Shown here: in pieces, positions 34,000-43,610 of the stretch | How positions within the stretch are numbered: position 1 is the stretch's first letter | How the letters are laid out: each line of letters begins with the position of its first letter | NCBI GenBank assembly: GCA_015847255.1 | Contig: JADLZK010013210.1 | Location: 62,001 to 126,000 of the forward strand | Origin: Hyparrhenia diplandra | Lineage: Eukaryota > Streptophyta > Magnoliopsida > Poales > Poaceae | Direction: 5' to 3' | Length of the DNA: 64,000 nucleotides | The notes under the pieces: model-generated | Database searches by the model: none | Seen by the model: only the letters and a program-made list of their open reading frames with translations | Told to the model about the DNA's origin: nothing | Made by a program: the position numbers and the translations under genes

Positions 34000-36900
34000 A
34001 TAAAAATCTCAACACATACTTTTCAACACAAAATTTAAAGAGTAAATTTGTTTGTGGCCAAGAAGCCACCAGAAGGTGGCCACGTCGGCGAATTTTTTTG
34101 GCCCGTCCGATCTGAAGATCAACGGTTCTCCTACCTCACGCCAATATATAATGGCTCCAGCCTCAAACCCTAACCCTATCCTCCACAGCCGCCTCTCCTC
34201 TCCCAATCGCGGCGCGGCGGCGGGCGTCCGTGGCGGCGGCGCCGCACGCGCCGATGGCGGCCGTCCTCCTCCTCCTGCGGGCGGGCGGCGGCGCGGCGGA
34301 GCGGCGGCGCTGGCGGCGACCCTCGACGCTGGGCGGCAGCGCTGGCGACGGCGTGGCCGGCCGCGTGGGCTCGCGCCCGCCACGCGCGCAGCGGCGGCGG
34401 CGGCAATGCGGCGCTCAGGCGCGCTGTCGCGGCGGCGGCGGCGGCGGGGCGCGTAGCGCTCCCTGCGTGGGCATGCTCAGCCGGGCGGCAAAAGGGCATA
34501 GGGCGAGTGCGCCCCCTCTCCCCGGCTCCACGGCGGCTCCGGCCGGCTGGGTCGGCTTGACCGGCGGTTGAGGGCGCCGTGCGACGCTGGACTCGCGTGC
34601 TCCCCGACCCAGTGCCTCGACCGGTGGGCGCCCCCGAACGGCCTGACCGCACGCGGCAGCAGCAGCTGCGGCTGCCTGCCCACCGGCAAAGGCGCCACGG
34701 TGTCGACACGGTTGGAGGAAACAAGGAGGAGCAGCGGTGGTTGAGCTCGACCGACGGAACGCGACGGCGAGCAAGAGATGGGGCGGCAGGTGCTGCTGGC
34801 TGGCTGCCATGGCTACGTGAAGAACGAGAGGTCGGCGAGGAGAGAGCTGGAGAGCGAGCGAGTCGATGGAAGGGATGAAGAGGTGGCCAGCACCTTCGTG
34901 AACTCGCCACGCGGACAAAGACGTGGGCAGATGCGAGGGACGCCGAGCTGGCCAATTCGATCACGTCGACGGCAAACAAGCAGGCAAGCACGTATGTGTA
35001 GCTACGGCTGTTTCTCTCGTGTACTGATGCATCTTCCTCTCTTCTTCTTTCAATATCTCCCAAATCTAAATTGAAACTTGAAAAACTTTCAAAAATAAAA
35101 CTTGCTCAAAATAACGAGAACTACACTTTTGCTTTTGGAACCATCACCAAATTCTCAATAGATTTGAAAATAGGAATTTCGAATTTATAAAAAAATCAAA
35201 TTAAAGCCTATAAAATAATCAATTAACAAACTTGATATTTAAATAGTGAATAAATCACCATTCAAACATCAAAACAGGAAGCGCCATTTAACAACACAGA
35301 AAATAATTTAATCAACATATGCAACATATAAATGCTATGAATAAAATATAAAATGCATATATGTCATGATGCTTAATGTTTATGCTTAATGATGACATGA
35401 TCAATATTTTAATTGTATATTAACATCCGAGATGTTACAGTACCCGGCGTGGGCTTCTTTGCCATGATGCCAAGGCTAAGGTTTTGCCCGCAAATGTTGG
35501 CTACAAGCTGGGTGCCAGGCTTCTTGGACTGGATGGTTTGTGTTGATGATGCTTTTGGGAGTAATTACTAATTTGCACATGTTTGATTTCTTACCAGTTG
35601 TATCTATTTTCAGACTGGGCACCTGCTATGGAAGACAGCCTCGGTGCATGCAAGGTATTCACACATTTACTCTACCTATATACATACATATACCTGTGTG
35701 CACAAATCTTTTAAGACATTAGTGTGCTATGCTCTTTTGGGTTTCTTCAACTGCAATGTGCGCTTAAACTCTTTTTGCATGGTTGGCTCTGCACTTCAGC
35801 CAATGGTGGAGATAGATCTTTTCCTATCCAAAATGCAAAATAAAGGGCATTCTTTGCTCAATAAGAGCAGTACCCAATATAGAGCACTAGAGCTAGATGG
35901 ATCTTTTTCCTCCTGCTGTAGCTGAGAGTCGGCATTAGGAAATCATGTATTCCAAAATGCAAAATAAAATGGCAATGCCGCTGAATAAGAGCCACCGAAC
36001 AAAGGTGAGGGGTTCGAGTAATTTCAAAAATTGCATTTTTGTTTTTTTTGACTCCTATGCTTGCTTATTTGAGCTGCCAAGTTTTTAAAGCCCTACTATA
36101 CTGAGGTACCAGTTTCCAATTTACCATTCTCATTTGCCATTGCCTCAGTTGACCAAGCTTTTGGCTATTATGAGCTAGAGCTACGAAGTGTAAATCTCTA
36201 CGCTAGGTTTTTTTATATAGTGCACGGTAAGCCCCTTCTATGGTATGCAACTTCCAATTAAATGAGCTATTGTAAGCTATCCATAATTTGTTTTAGATTT
36301 AATTTACATTGGCTGCTCTGTACAGAGAAAAAAAAAAAAGTAGGGCTTACGTACCAATTACAACGATTCTTGGAAAATAACATTCCTCTTTTCTTCTTTT
36401 TTGTTGCTTCTCTATAGCTAATAACCTAAAAGCAACAATTACTCTACAAATTTTTATTATGATATGTCATTTACATTTTGCCCTGCCACTGATTGATGTT
36501 TGGTGGAAGCTCAAACAAATTTCTAGCCTGACAATATGAGTGAACTACGTATCAGAAATCTCAATTGATTGTTTCATCTATCTATTCAGGATGCTGCCAC
36601 TACATGTATGGGAGATATTTTGTAGCTACACCACAGTGTTTCTATTCCTGTGTTGCAATTAATTTGTTGATTTATCATTTCTTTTGTTCTTTGGAAGCTA
36701 AAGAATTCAGGTTATGTCCTTTGAAAACCAAGATGATAGTTGGGTGTTTCCCAATGGTGCAGTGAAAAACCTAAATGAAAGTTGAATGGTTCTATCCAGT
36801 GGCATTGTAAGTTTGTCTTGTGCATCTTGGTTAGTATATTTAATTAACTCAAGAATAGATTGTGAAAGGTGGCTTTGTGCCTTGTGCACTGATAAGAATA

Positions 36901-38074
36901 GACCGATGATGCTTTTTACAACAGAATGTGAAGATTACCAAAACGTTTCTCATCCTAGATGAAAAAAAAACAATTACTTGTTGTCCTTCTTATTTGATTG
37001 CTCTATGACTACCTTTTGTTGTCGGGGACTAAACCTTAAATTAGGTCCACTTTGAAAGTAGTAATTGCATTTTGAAGTTGCTTTTGCTTACGCTTAATTT
37101 CCTGGTGTCCATATATAATTGTAGAGTAATTGGAAAGATGCACGCCAAGTATGCATCTTCTTTTGCTCGATCCATTACTTATTTTGCTTCGGGTTTCTAG
37201 CTCAAAAGAAGGCATGCCCAAGAAATAAACATCTGTTCTCCATTGAAATCCTTGCTGAACGTGCGTGCTGAATTGTTGTCTCTTTTGCAGGCTTCAGTCC
37301 GGGCGATGCTCGCTTCCCGTTAAATTTTGAGATCTCTATCAATGGAGCAACCCTTGCCCCTCGCGCTTTGTTAAATAGTGCTGATTTGCGATGTCCTTTT
37401 GTTGCCCTGTCTAGCTAGCTATGTCTTCTCTCTTTTTTGTAACCTGCTCCTAGAGAGATCAGTGCACATGGGCTGCTGCCTTTCAGCAAGTAGATGATTC
37501 ATAGCACGTGCTGGGGTATTATTGTGAACCATGTAGCTGTGTTTTTATTTCATCAAGATTTTGTATCCTGCAACTTGCTTGACATCTATCTGTTGCCATA
37601 ATCTGGTTATTGATCTTGAGATGCTAAAATTGAGAGTTTATGGTGCTGCTATCATATCTGTTATGTATTGAGAACAATGTCTCCTGTAACATGTTACTTC
37701 ATATTGACCTATTAGATCAAAACAATGTGCCGTCAACTAATATTAGGTTTTGAGTCTATTGGTCAAATTCATTCTATCGTATCTTAACTTTATTTTGTTT
37801 GTCACACAATTGCAAAGGTTGGATCATTTAAACTTTAGATGATATTTATGTATACCTATGGCCAATCCTATGTACGACTAAGTACTGTTTTAATGTTATG
37901 TCTTGTGTAATGTAGATGTGTTGGTTAGACATCTCACAACTATTTAAGGACACATCTTGCAACTGATTTAGGACAAACCATTGCTTACCATATATGTTCT
38001 TTGTCAATACCGTTCCACTGCACAATGTAAGTGTGGCCAGTGCCCCGCGCGCATGGGCGCGCGCAAATGACTAG
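34000..38074 (+). mobile_element. Probable Helitron-type insertion with captured sequence
   Basis: Relative to copy A, intron 1 of copy B gains about 4.2 kb between 33.95 and 38.2 kb. Near its right end is a textbook Helitron 3' terminus: a GC hairpin (gcgcgcatgggcgcgcgc, about 38046-38063) followed by AAATGA and CTAG (38071-38074) before a host T. The 5' end is not certain (A/TCTCAACACATAC near 34006 is a weak candidate). Inside are a TATA box plus GC-rich exon-like start (34139-34460), a minus-strand LTR-like end (TGTAACATC... from 35439 leftward), and exon-like pieces with splice signals at about 35445-35535, 35613-35651 and 37291-37323. I do not recognise the captured gene. Confidence 0.5.
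38045..38074 (+). repeat. Helitron 3' hairpin and CTAG terminus
   Basis: Arms of gcgcgc separated by a few bases, then an eight-base spacer and CTAG, followed by T. This matches the consensus of plant Helitron 3' ends. Confidence 0.65.
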
Positions 38075-40539
38075 TCCATAAAATGCCTTACAACGAGTTT
38101 CATATCGATCTATATATATGCTGTAATATCATAATAAAGTTCAGAGGCTAAGATATGTGAAATAATAACATATCTGTGGGTATTATCTTTGGCAAATTCT
38201 ATCTTAGAATACTCCAATATAAAAAACATATTATATATACTTATTAATTTGACAAGCAGAGCAGGCGTATAGATGGTTTGATATTTTAATTTTCTTTTCC
38301 TTCGATTCGTGTCTGTATCATTTTCGACACTGTGAGAATGTTTAATTTTGGAGACACAATGTCATGCATCTCCAATAAGCCGTACTTAACTTGTGGCCAA
38401 GAAAAACTAATTTATTTTTCTAAAAGATACTGGGAAACTAAAGATATCTTTAGCCCTGCATGCCCCTTTCTGTTTACACTGTCCATTTGTCTCATGAAAA
38501 TACAAAAAGCATAGTAATAACTACCAAGTTTAAGTAAGCCCAATCCCCAATTAATCTCTGCTAGAAATATCATCAAACACATTTACTGAAATGCATGTAG
38601 TGCAAATAACATTAGACTTTCAGTGTTCTGTTAATTCCCCAATTAATCCCCAGCATTCATGTGCAGTTTATTATAAAAACTTATGAGTGTGTTCAGTGTT
38701 GTGAGAAATTCTTTCCACATAATTTACTACTACTTATTAGTGTTAATTAATTATCTCGCGGCTACAATTCTATTATTTGTAGAAAAATAAGCTAATTCAT
38801 AATGAAAGTCTATATGCAAATATGAAATGAACAAATTTACTTGAAATGTAAAACAGAGTAACATTCTTATCTTTAATATGTATTTTAACTTATTTGAGTG
38901 TGCCTAGTTACGTTGGTTGAATAAGTAAATGTACAAAAAAAAAAAAAAAAAAAACAGGTGTGCCTAGTTGTGTAATTCATGGTTTGAGAGTGCCTAGTTG
39001 TTCATTATCCTTTGGTGCCTCCTTATAACAGTTGTGCATGTACATATTCGGTCATCTATCATCCCTGATGTCTACATTGAACTAGAGAAAACAGGTCCTG
39101 CATATTTCTGTTGTTGATATGTCACATATGTTCTTCTTCGATCAAAAGATAATATCATTATGAGAGATGATGTTACATAACAAAAAAGATATATTATGAT
39201 TTTCAGGCTGCCGCAATCAACATATTCCTAAATCTTCTGAGTAGATTTAAAAATCTACGGATTATAAGAGTTGATGGGAACTTTAATGAATATCCAACGA
39301 ATCAACTATTGAGCCTTTCTCCATCCCTTGAAACTATTGATATTAAGGTAATTTAATTGATGATATCTTATTGTTATTTTATGGTAATTTGATCGCTTGA
39401 AAACATTCTAAATATACTTTTTACATGATTTTGTAGACATGGTACTGATCCAAGTCCACAAAATAGCGGAATACACTTTCCAAGTGGCATCAGGAGCTAT
39501 GAAGAATTTGAAATAATGTTGAATCTCTGAAGAGAAGATATAGGAAGTCTTCTTCAGAGGCATCAGGAGATGAAAGAATTTGAAAGAACGTCGCAAGCAT
39601 CACGGGTCTGCTTTAAGCATATGGAGCTTCTTTTTTTATTTCTGTAGTCTGTGATACTAGTACTTTGAGATAAGTTATGGGATTTATTTCAATCTGTAGT
39701 TTGGTTAGCTCGTTGCAATTGTTTTGGGATATGAACAATTCGGTTAATGACTTTAAAATTGTAGTGTTCCATGTTATGCTGGCAAAATTATATATGGTTT
39801 TGGATTTCTTTTTCTATTCCTTTATATATGTGTGGTGGTATATCGAGTAAAGGCATTGTTCCCAAAGTTTATTAAAAATTTAATTATCGAATACACTGAT
39901 AGGTTTTGTGATAAATTAATGTACTAGATTTTTGTGAATCCAGCAAATAAAATTATTCCTTTGAGGCAAATAATTTGGTGACTTCTCTGGAAAATTGGAG
40001 GCAGTGAAAATGTTTGGTTTTTGTTGTTATCTTTGATATTACCACACGTAAAACAGGCCGGCCCTATTTTTTTTTCATTGGAAATCCAAACTAGCTATTT
40101 CAAAATCACCTCAGCCATTCCAGTACTTCCTTTCTCTCTTGCAGTTCCTCATCTGGAACAACACCAGCAGGCAAGGGAATGGTCGATTCGGCAGCCAGTG
40201 CCAGTCACACGCTCTCACACCCTCAGGACTGGTCGCAGTTTGGTCAGGCAGGGAGGACAGGGAGATCATGCTAGGTTTCTACTTGCTTTGGTATGGGTCT
40301 TGATGTGATGAGCGTATCACCATAGGACGGAAAACAATGGTAACAGACGTCTGGGTCGGCCGTGAGGGTTCCATTCAAGCTGGCTGAACCTTCGCCCATT
40401 ACAGCAGGATTATGTAAACAACTATTTCTCGGTAAGTGTGTCCATTATTGTCAGTCTCGATCTCATTGGAGTTCATTTGAGGTTTAAGTCTCTTTTATAC
40501 TTGTAGAGTACCGTGACACACATGTACATGATTCTAGCT

Positions 40540-40845
40540 GTGGCGGCGGGCGGGGTCATGGTCATTGGCCGTGGTAGAGGGCGTGGTGGCCGTGGTGATT
40601 CATCTGGGAGAGTGGATCTGGGGGCACGAGAGACAAAAGTAACATCAAATGTTTCAAGTGCCGTAAGTATGGACACTATGCCAACAAACACCTAGAAGCA
40701 AAGAAGGAGGAGGCACATCATGCTCATGTAGATGAAGGCAAGGAGCCTCAAGCCCTCATGCTTGCAGAGACTGAACTTGTTGTTTCAGGTGGCAACATTA
40801 TGACACAATTCTTTTTGCGTGACACGGCCTGCTAGTGGGTTAGGA
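40540..40845 (+). pseudogene. Ty1/copia gag fragment with altered zinc knuckle
   Basis: A Gly/Arg-rich stretch (GRGRGGRGDSSGR) is followed in another frame by IKCFKCRKYGHYANKH (from 40644) and then KKEEAHHAHVDEGKEPQAL, the layout of a copia gag C-terminus. The knuckle reads C-x2-C-x4-H-x4-H: the fourth ligand Cys is replaced by His. The fragment sits at the right edge of duplicated segment B and just left of the large CACTA. There are no other copia domains nearby. Confidence 0.6.
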
Positions 40846-40879
40846 TCCAAACTGAAACCAGCCCAAACCAAACACTACC

Positions 40880-42290
40880 GGATTTCTGCACTTTCCGTGG
40901 GGAAATGATTTCCGTGAGCTAACAGGAAACAATCGCGGGAAATCATACCCTTTCCCGTGAGCCACGAGAAACAATCACGGGAAAGAAAAAACCCACGGGA
41001 AAATATCTTTCCCGTGATGCATAGCTCACGGGAAATACCCATCCCCTTTCCCGTGAGACGGGGGCTCACGGGAAAGGTAACCGCCGTTAGCCCAGCCCCG
41101 CTCCGTCCCCTCCGTCCCCCTTTCCCGTGAGATCTCCGAATAAGCGACGGGGAAAGACTTTCCCGTGAGCCGTCTTTCCCGTTGGCTAAACAGAGGCCCT
41201 CGTGAAAGGGCCCCATTTCCCGTGTGCCAGGGATCCTGCTCACGGGAAAGGCGCTCACGGGAAATTTTTTTCTTTGGATTTTCATCTCCAAACTTTTTCT
41301 ACAATTGTTGCACATCATATGGCACTCAATATTAAAGTTTGGTGAATTATTGACTTTATTTGATATATTTAGGTAATTATTCTCTTTTATGGGAATTTTT
41401 GAAATGAGGCCAAATTTGAACTACAAGTGCTTCAAATTGTTGAAAAAATTAGTAGAAAATTTATATTCCTCATACTCAACACAACGTAAGACCTTGCATT
41501 TAAAAAAATAACGAAGTCCGGAACATCTTAATACGAAATCATGAACGTTAATCCGTGTTCGAAAGTGGTTTAAAAAATTCTAGAAAATAAACCGATGTGC
41601 AAAAAATCATGAAATTTGATAATATGTCATGATATCTTATGCCGAGGCTATGATAAAAATTGGGAACGTTTCGCACAAGTTGGCACCTACGATGTTCACA
41701 AGCTCCAACATCTACGTAGAAGTTTCAAGTTTGTTGAGAGTGATCTAGTGTGATTTCATGTGGATGTGGCGGTCAAGTTGTGGTTTGGCTACGAAACTTT
41801 TTCTATATGCAAAGACCTCGAGATATTGTGTCATGTCTATTTTCGAGAATTTTTTGGATTATTTTTGTAATTATTATAATTTTTTTGTTGCAGTTAAGTA
41901 AATGCAAATAGAGATAGAACCACATGAAATAATGGCCAATTTTTCGCGCAAGGATCAATTAGGAATGGTGAGTGTATGTGGAAAGGTATTTATGAAGTTA
42001 TCATGATCAAACTTTCAAAATATATATGCTAGAAAAAGAAAGAGAGAGCAATAAAAATTATTTCTGGAAAACCCCTTTCCCGTGAGCTGTTCACGGGAAA
42101 GCTAAGCTCTTTCCCGTGATCCAGCGTGATTTGCTCACGGGAAAGGGTTGGCGGGACCCACCTCGGTGGCGTGGCAGGATTAGGGTTCAGTTTTTTTTTT
42201 TTATTTCCTTTCCCGTGAGAGATCGGGGGATTACGGAAAGCCTTTCCCGTGATCCCCCGGATCTCTCACGGGAAAGGAGTTTTTTTTTTT
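40880..42290. repeat. 5' subterminal repeat arrays of the large CACTA
   Basis: TTTCCCGTGAG and its inverse are packed in both orientations at 40880-41270 and again at 42060-42290. The stretch between them (41280-42060) is AT-rich and free of the motif. Such arrays bind the element's own transposase. Confidence 0.88.
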
Positions 42291-42654
42291 TTAAACAAAG
42301 TCAACCTAGCTCACCTCACTCACACTCACGGACTCACACACGACACACATGGACACACACACGCACGCCGCCGCCGCGCTCCGCCGCCCGGCCCCGCCCG
42401 CCCCCACGCCCCTTTGCCCGCCGCCCCGCCGGAGCCGCCCGCCCGCCCACCGGGCCGCGTGAGGCGCCCGGCCGCGCCGCCTCCCGCCCGGCCGGTCACG
42501 CCCGGCCGCCGCCACCACCATCCCGCCGCCGGCCAAGCGGCGCCGCGGCGTCGCGCCCGCCATCGGCCGCGCCCGCCGGCCCGCGCCACCGGCCACGCCC
42601 GGCCGCGCATCCCCGGCCCCGCCCGGCCCGCCCGGCCACCACCGGCACCTACAC

Positions 42655-42875
42655 GGAAGGGGAAGAAGGAGGGAGGGGGGAGAAGGAGGGGGGTGGTGGA
42701 GTAGGAGGGAGGAGGAGAAGGAAGGGGAAGGAAGGAAGGAAGGAAGGAGGAGGAAGGAAGAAGAAGAAGGGAGGGGGAAGGGAAGGAGGAGGAGGAGGAA
42801 GGAAGGAGAAGGAAGGGGGAGGGGGGGGAAGGAGGAGGAGGAGGAAGGAAGGAGAAGGGGGAGGGGGAAGAGAGG
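42655..42875 (+). repeat. Polypurine tract in CACTA leader
   Basis: About 220 bases of almost pure purine on the + strand built from GGAAGGA and GGAGGAGGA units. Upstream, 42300-42650 is an extremely C/G-rich, pyrimidine-dominated stretch. Long open frames through both are low-complexity artefacts. The asymmetry could favour triplex or R-loop structure. Confidence 0.75.
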
Positions 42876-43323
42876 TCCCGACGCGTCGCCTCGTGTGTGC
42901 CCCCGACGCTGCCAAGGCCGGCACACCTTGCACCGCCGTCGCCGGCGGCCGAGGAGAGGTCGTCCGTCCGGCCCGCCCGTCGTCGTCTTCGACCGCGGGG
43001 TTGTCGACCATCGTGCCCCTGGATGTGATTGTCGGCCATCGTGCCCTGGATGTGATTGTCGGCCATCGTGCCGTGTGCTTTGTTTGCGGGTATTGGAAAC
43101 CTCCCGTGTGGGGAGGTTCCATCAAAATTTTGAACTTATCCGTGTGTTTCTTCTTATGCGAGAGGAACCCTCCGGAGCCGAGTTGCTTGCCGAGCCGGAG
43201 TCTCTTGGTGGCCCCGATCTTCTTCCTCACCGGCTAGTTCGACTCCGCCGCGACCCTAGGTATGACCCCTCCTTCCGTGTCATGGTCGTAGCTAGATCGC
43301 GCAGCTCAGTTAGGCGTCTCCCG

Positions 43324-43387
43324 TTCGAAAGAGATACGGTTGGAAGTATGCAGATCCCTGCATACCTATAACCGTATCTGTTTCGAA
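43324..43387 (+). ncRNA. miRNA-like short hairpin in the CACTA leader
   Basis: Arms 43324-43353 and 43358-43387 pair at 26 of 30 positions around a 4-base loop (atcc). The 5' arm contains agatacggttggaagtatg, and three of the four mismatches form a small internal bulge near the middle, as in a plant miRNA precursor. It lies in the presumed 5' leader of the transposase transcript. No mature small RNA is known to me from it; a processing role is inferred from shape only. Confidence 0.45.
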
Positions 43388-43407
43388 TTGTCCACGTTTT
43401 TGGACAG

Positions 43408-43610
43408 CCCGAGGATGCGTAGATGAGGTCAGTTCCATGCTCCACTCCTGTCTGATTCAGAGTTTCGGCAGCATCTCCCTGTTGTTCTTCGAATACACAG
43501 CTCCCCCTCTCGGGGAGGACGTGTATTTGGAGAACACCGGGAGGTGCCGCCGAAATTCTATCTCGGATAGGAGTGGAGCATGGAACTGACCTCATCTACG
43601 CATCCTCGGG
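43408..43610 (+). repeat. Long inverted repeat (foldback) upstream of tnp2
   Basis: The outer 42 bases of each arm (43408-43449 and 43569-43610) are perfect inverse complements, and pairing continues imperfectly to a loop around 43507 (ctccccctctcggggag). In RNA this would be a stem of nearly 100 bp ending 88 bases before the tnp2 start codon. It could hinder translation or be diced to siRNA. Confidence 0.85.

Larger units (their letters stand above)
32441..39448 (+). pseudogene. F-box/LRR gene, copy B, badly frame-broken in exon 1
   Basis: Exon 1 (32441-33303) starts MLPPGDSSRPPPPPGEAAVDLL and hits TAA at 32513-32515 where copy A continues into the F-box. The F-box itself is damaged, with GASVLCRRHSN in place of RTSVLSRPWRR. 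LRR blocks survive in changing frames (GLDIELHD, PPAGFAGFHRLTKLDLVDV); the last (33034-33303, VIQAPNLRRLVLNLWIEAAGLW...) is clean. Exon 2 is 39207-39347 (AAAINIFLNLLSRFKNLRI, 47 codons) and exon 3 is 39437-39448, ending TWY-stop exactly as in copy A. Intron 1 is 5.9 kb and holds a CACTA end and a Helitron-like insertion. It is a tandem duplicate of the gene at 16.4 kb, more decayed in the F-box, and probably non-functional. Confidence 0.72.

Noticed and set aside
34176..35063. 295-codon open frame on the minus strand
   Set aside because: Arg/Ala/Ser/Pro-rich translation of very GC-rich DNA, open in several frames on both strands, no domain; inside a probable transposon insertion.
33970..35439. 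Solo LTR with TSD GTACC in F-box copy B intron 1
   Set aside because: The right end (TGTAACATC... on the minus strand) looks like an LTR start and GTACC flanks it, but the left GTACC is not followed by a valid terminus. The boundary is not supportable.
42116..43237. 373-codon open frame on the + strand and long antisense frames
   Set aside because: It runs through CACTA subterminal repeats, the C/G-rich block and the polypurine tract. The product is low-complexity and no ATG context or domain supports it.
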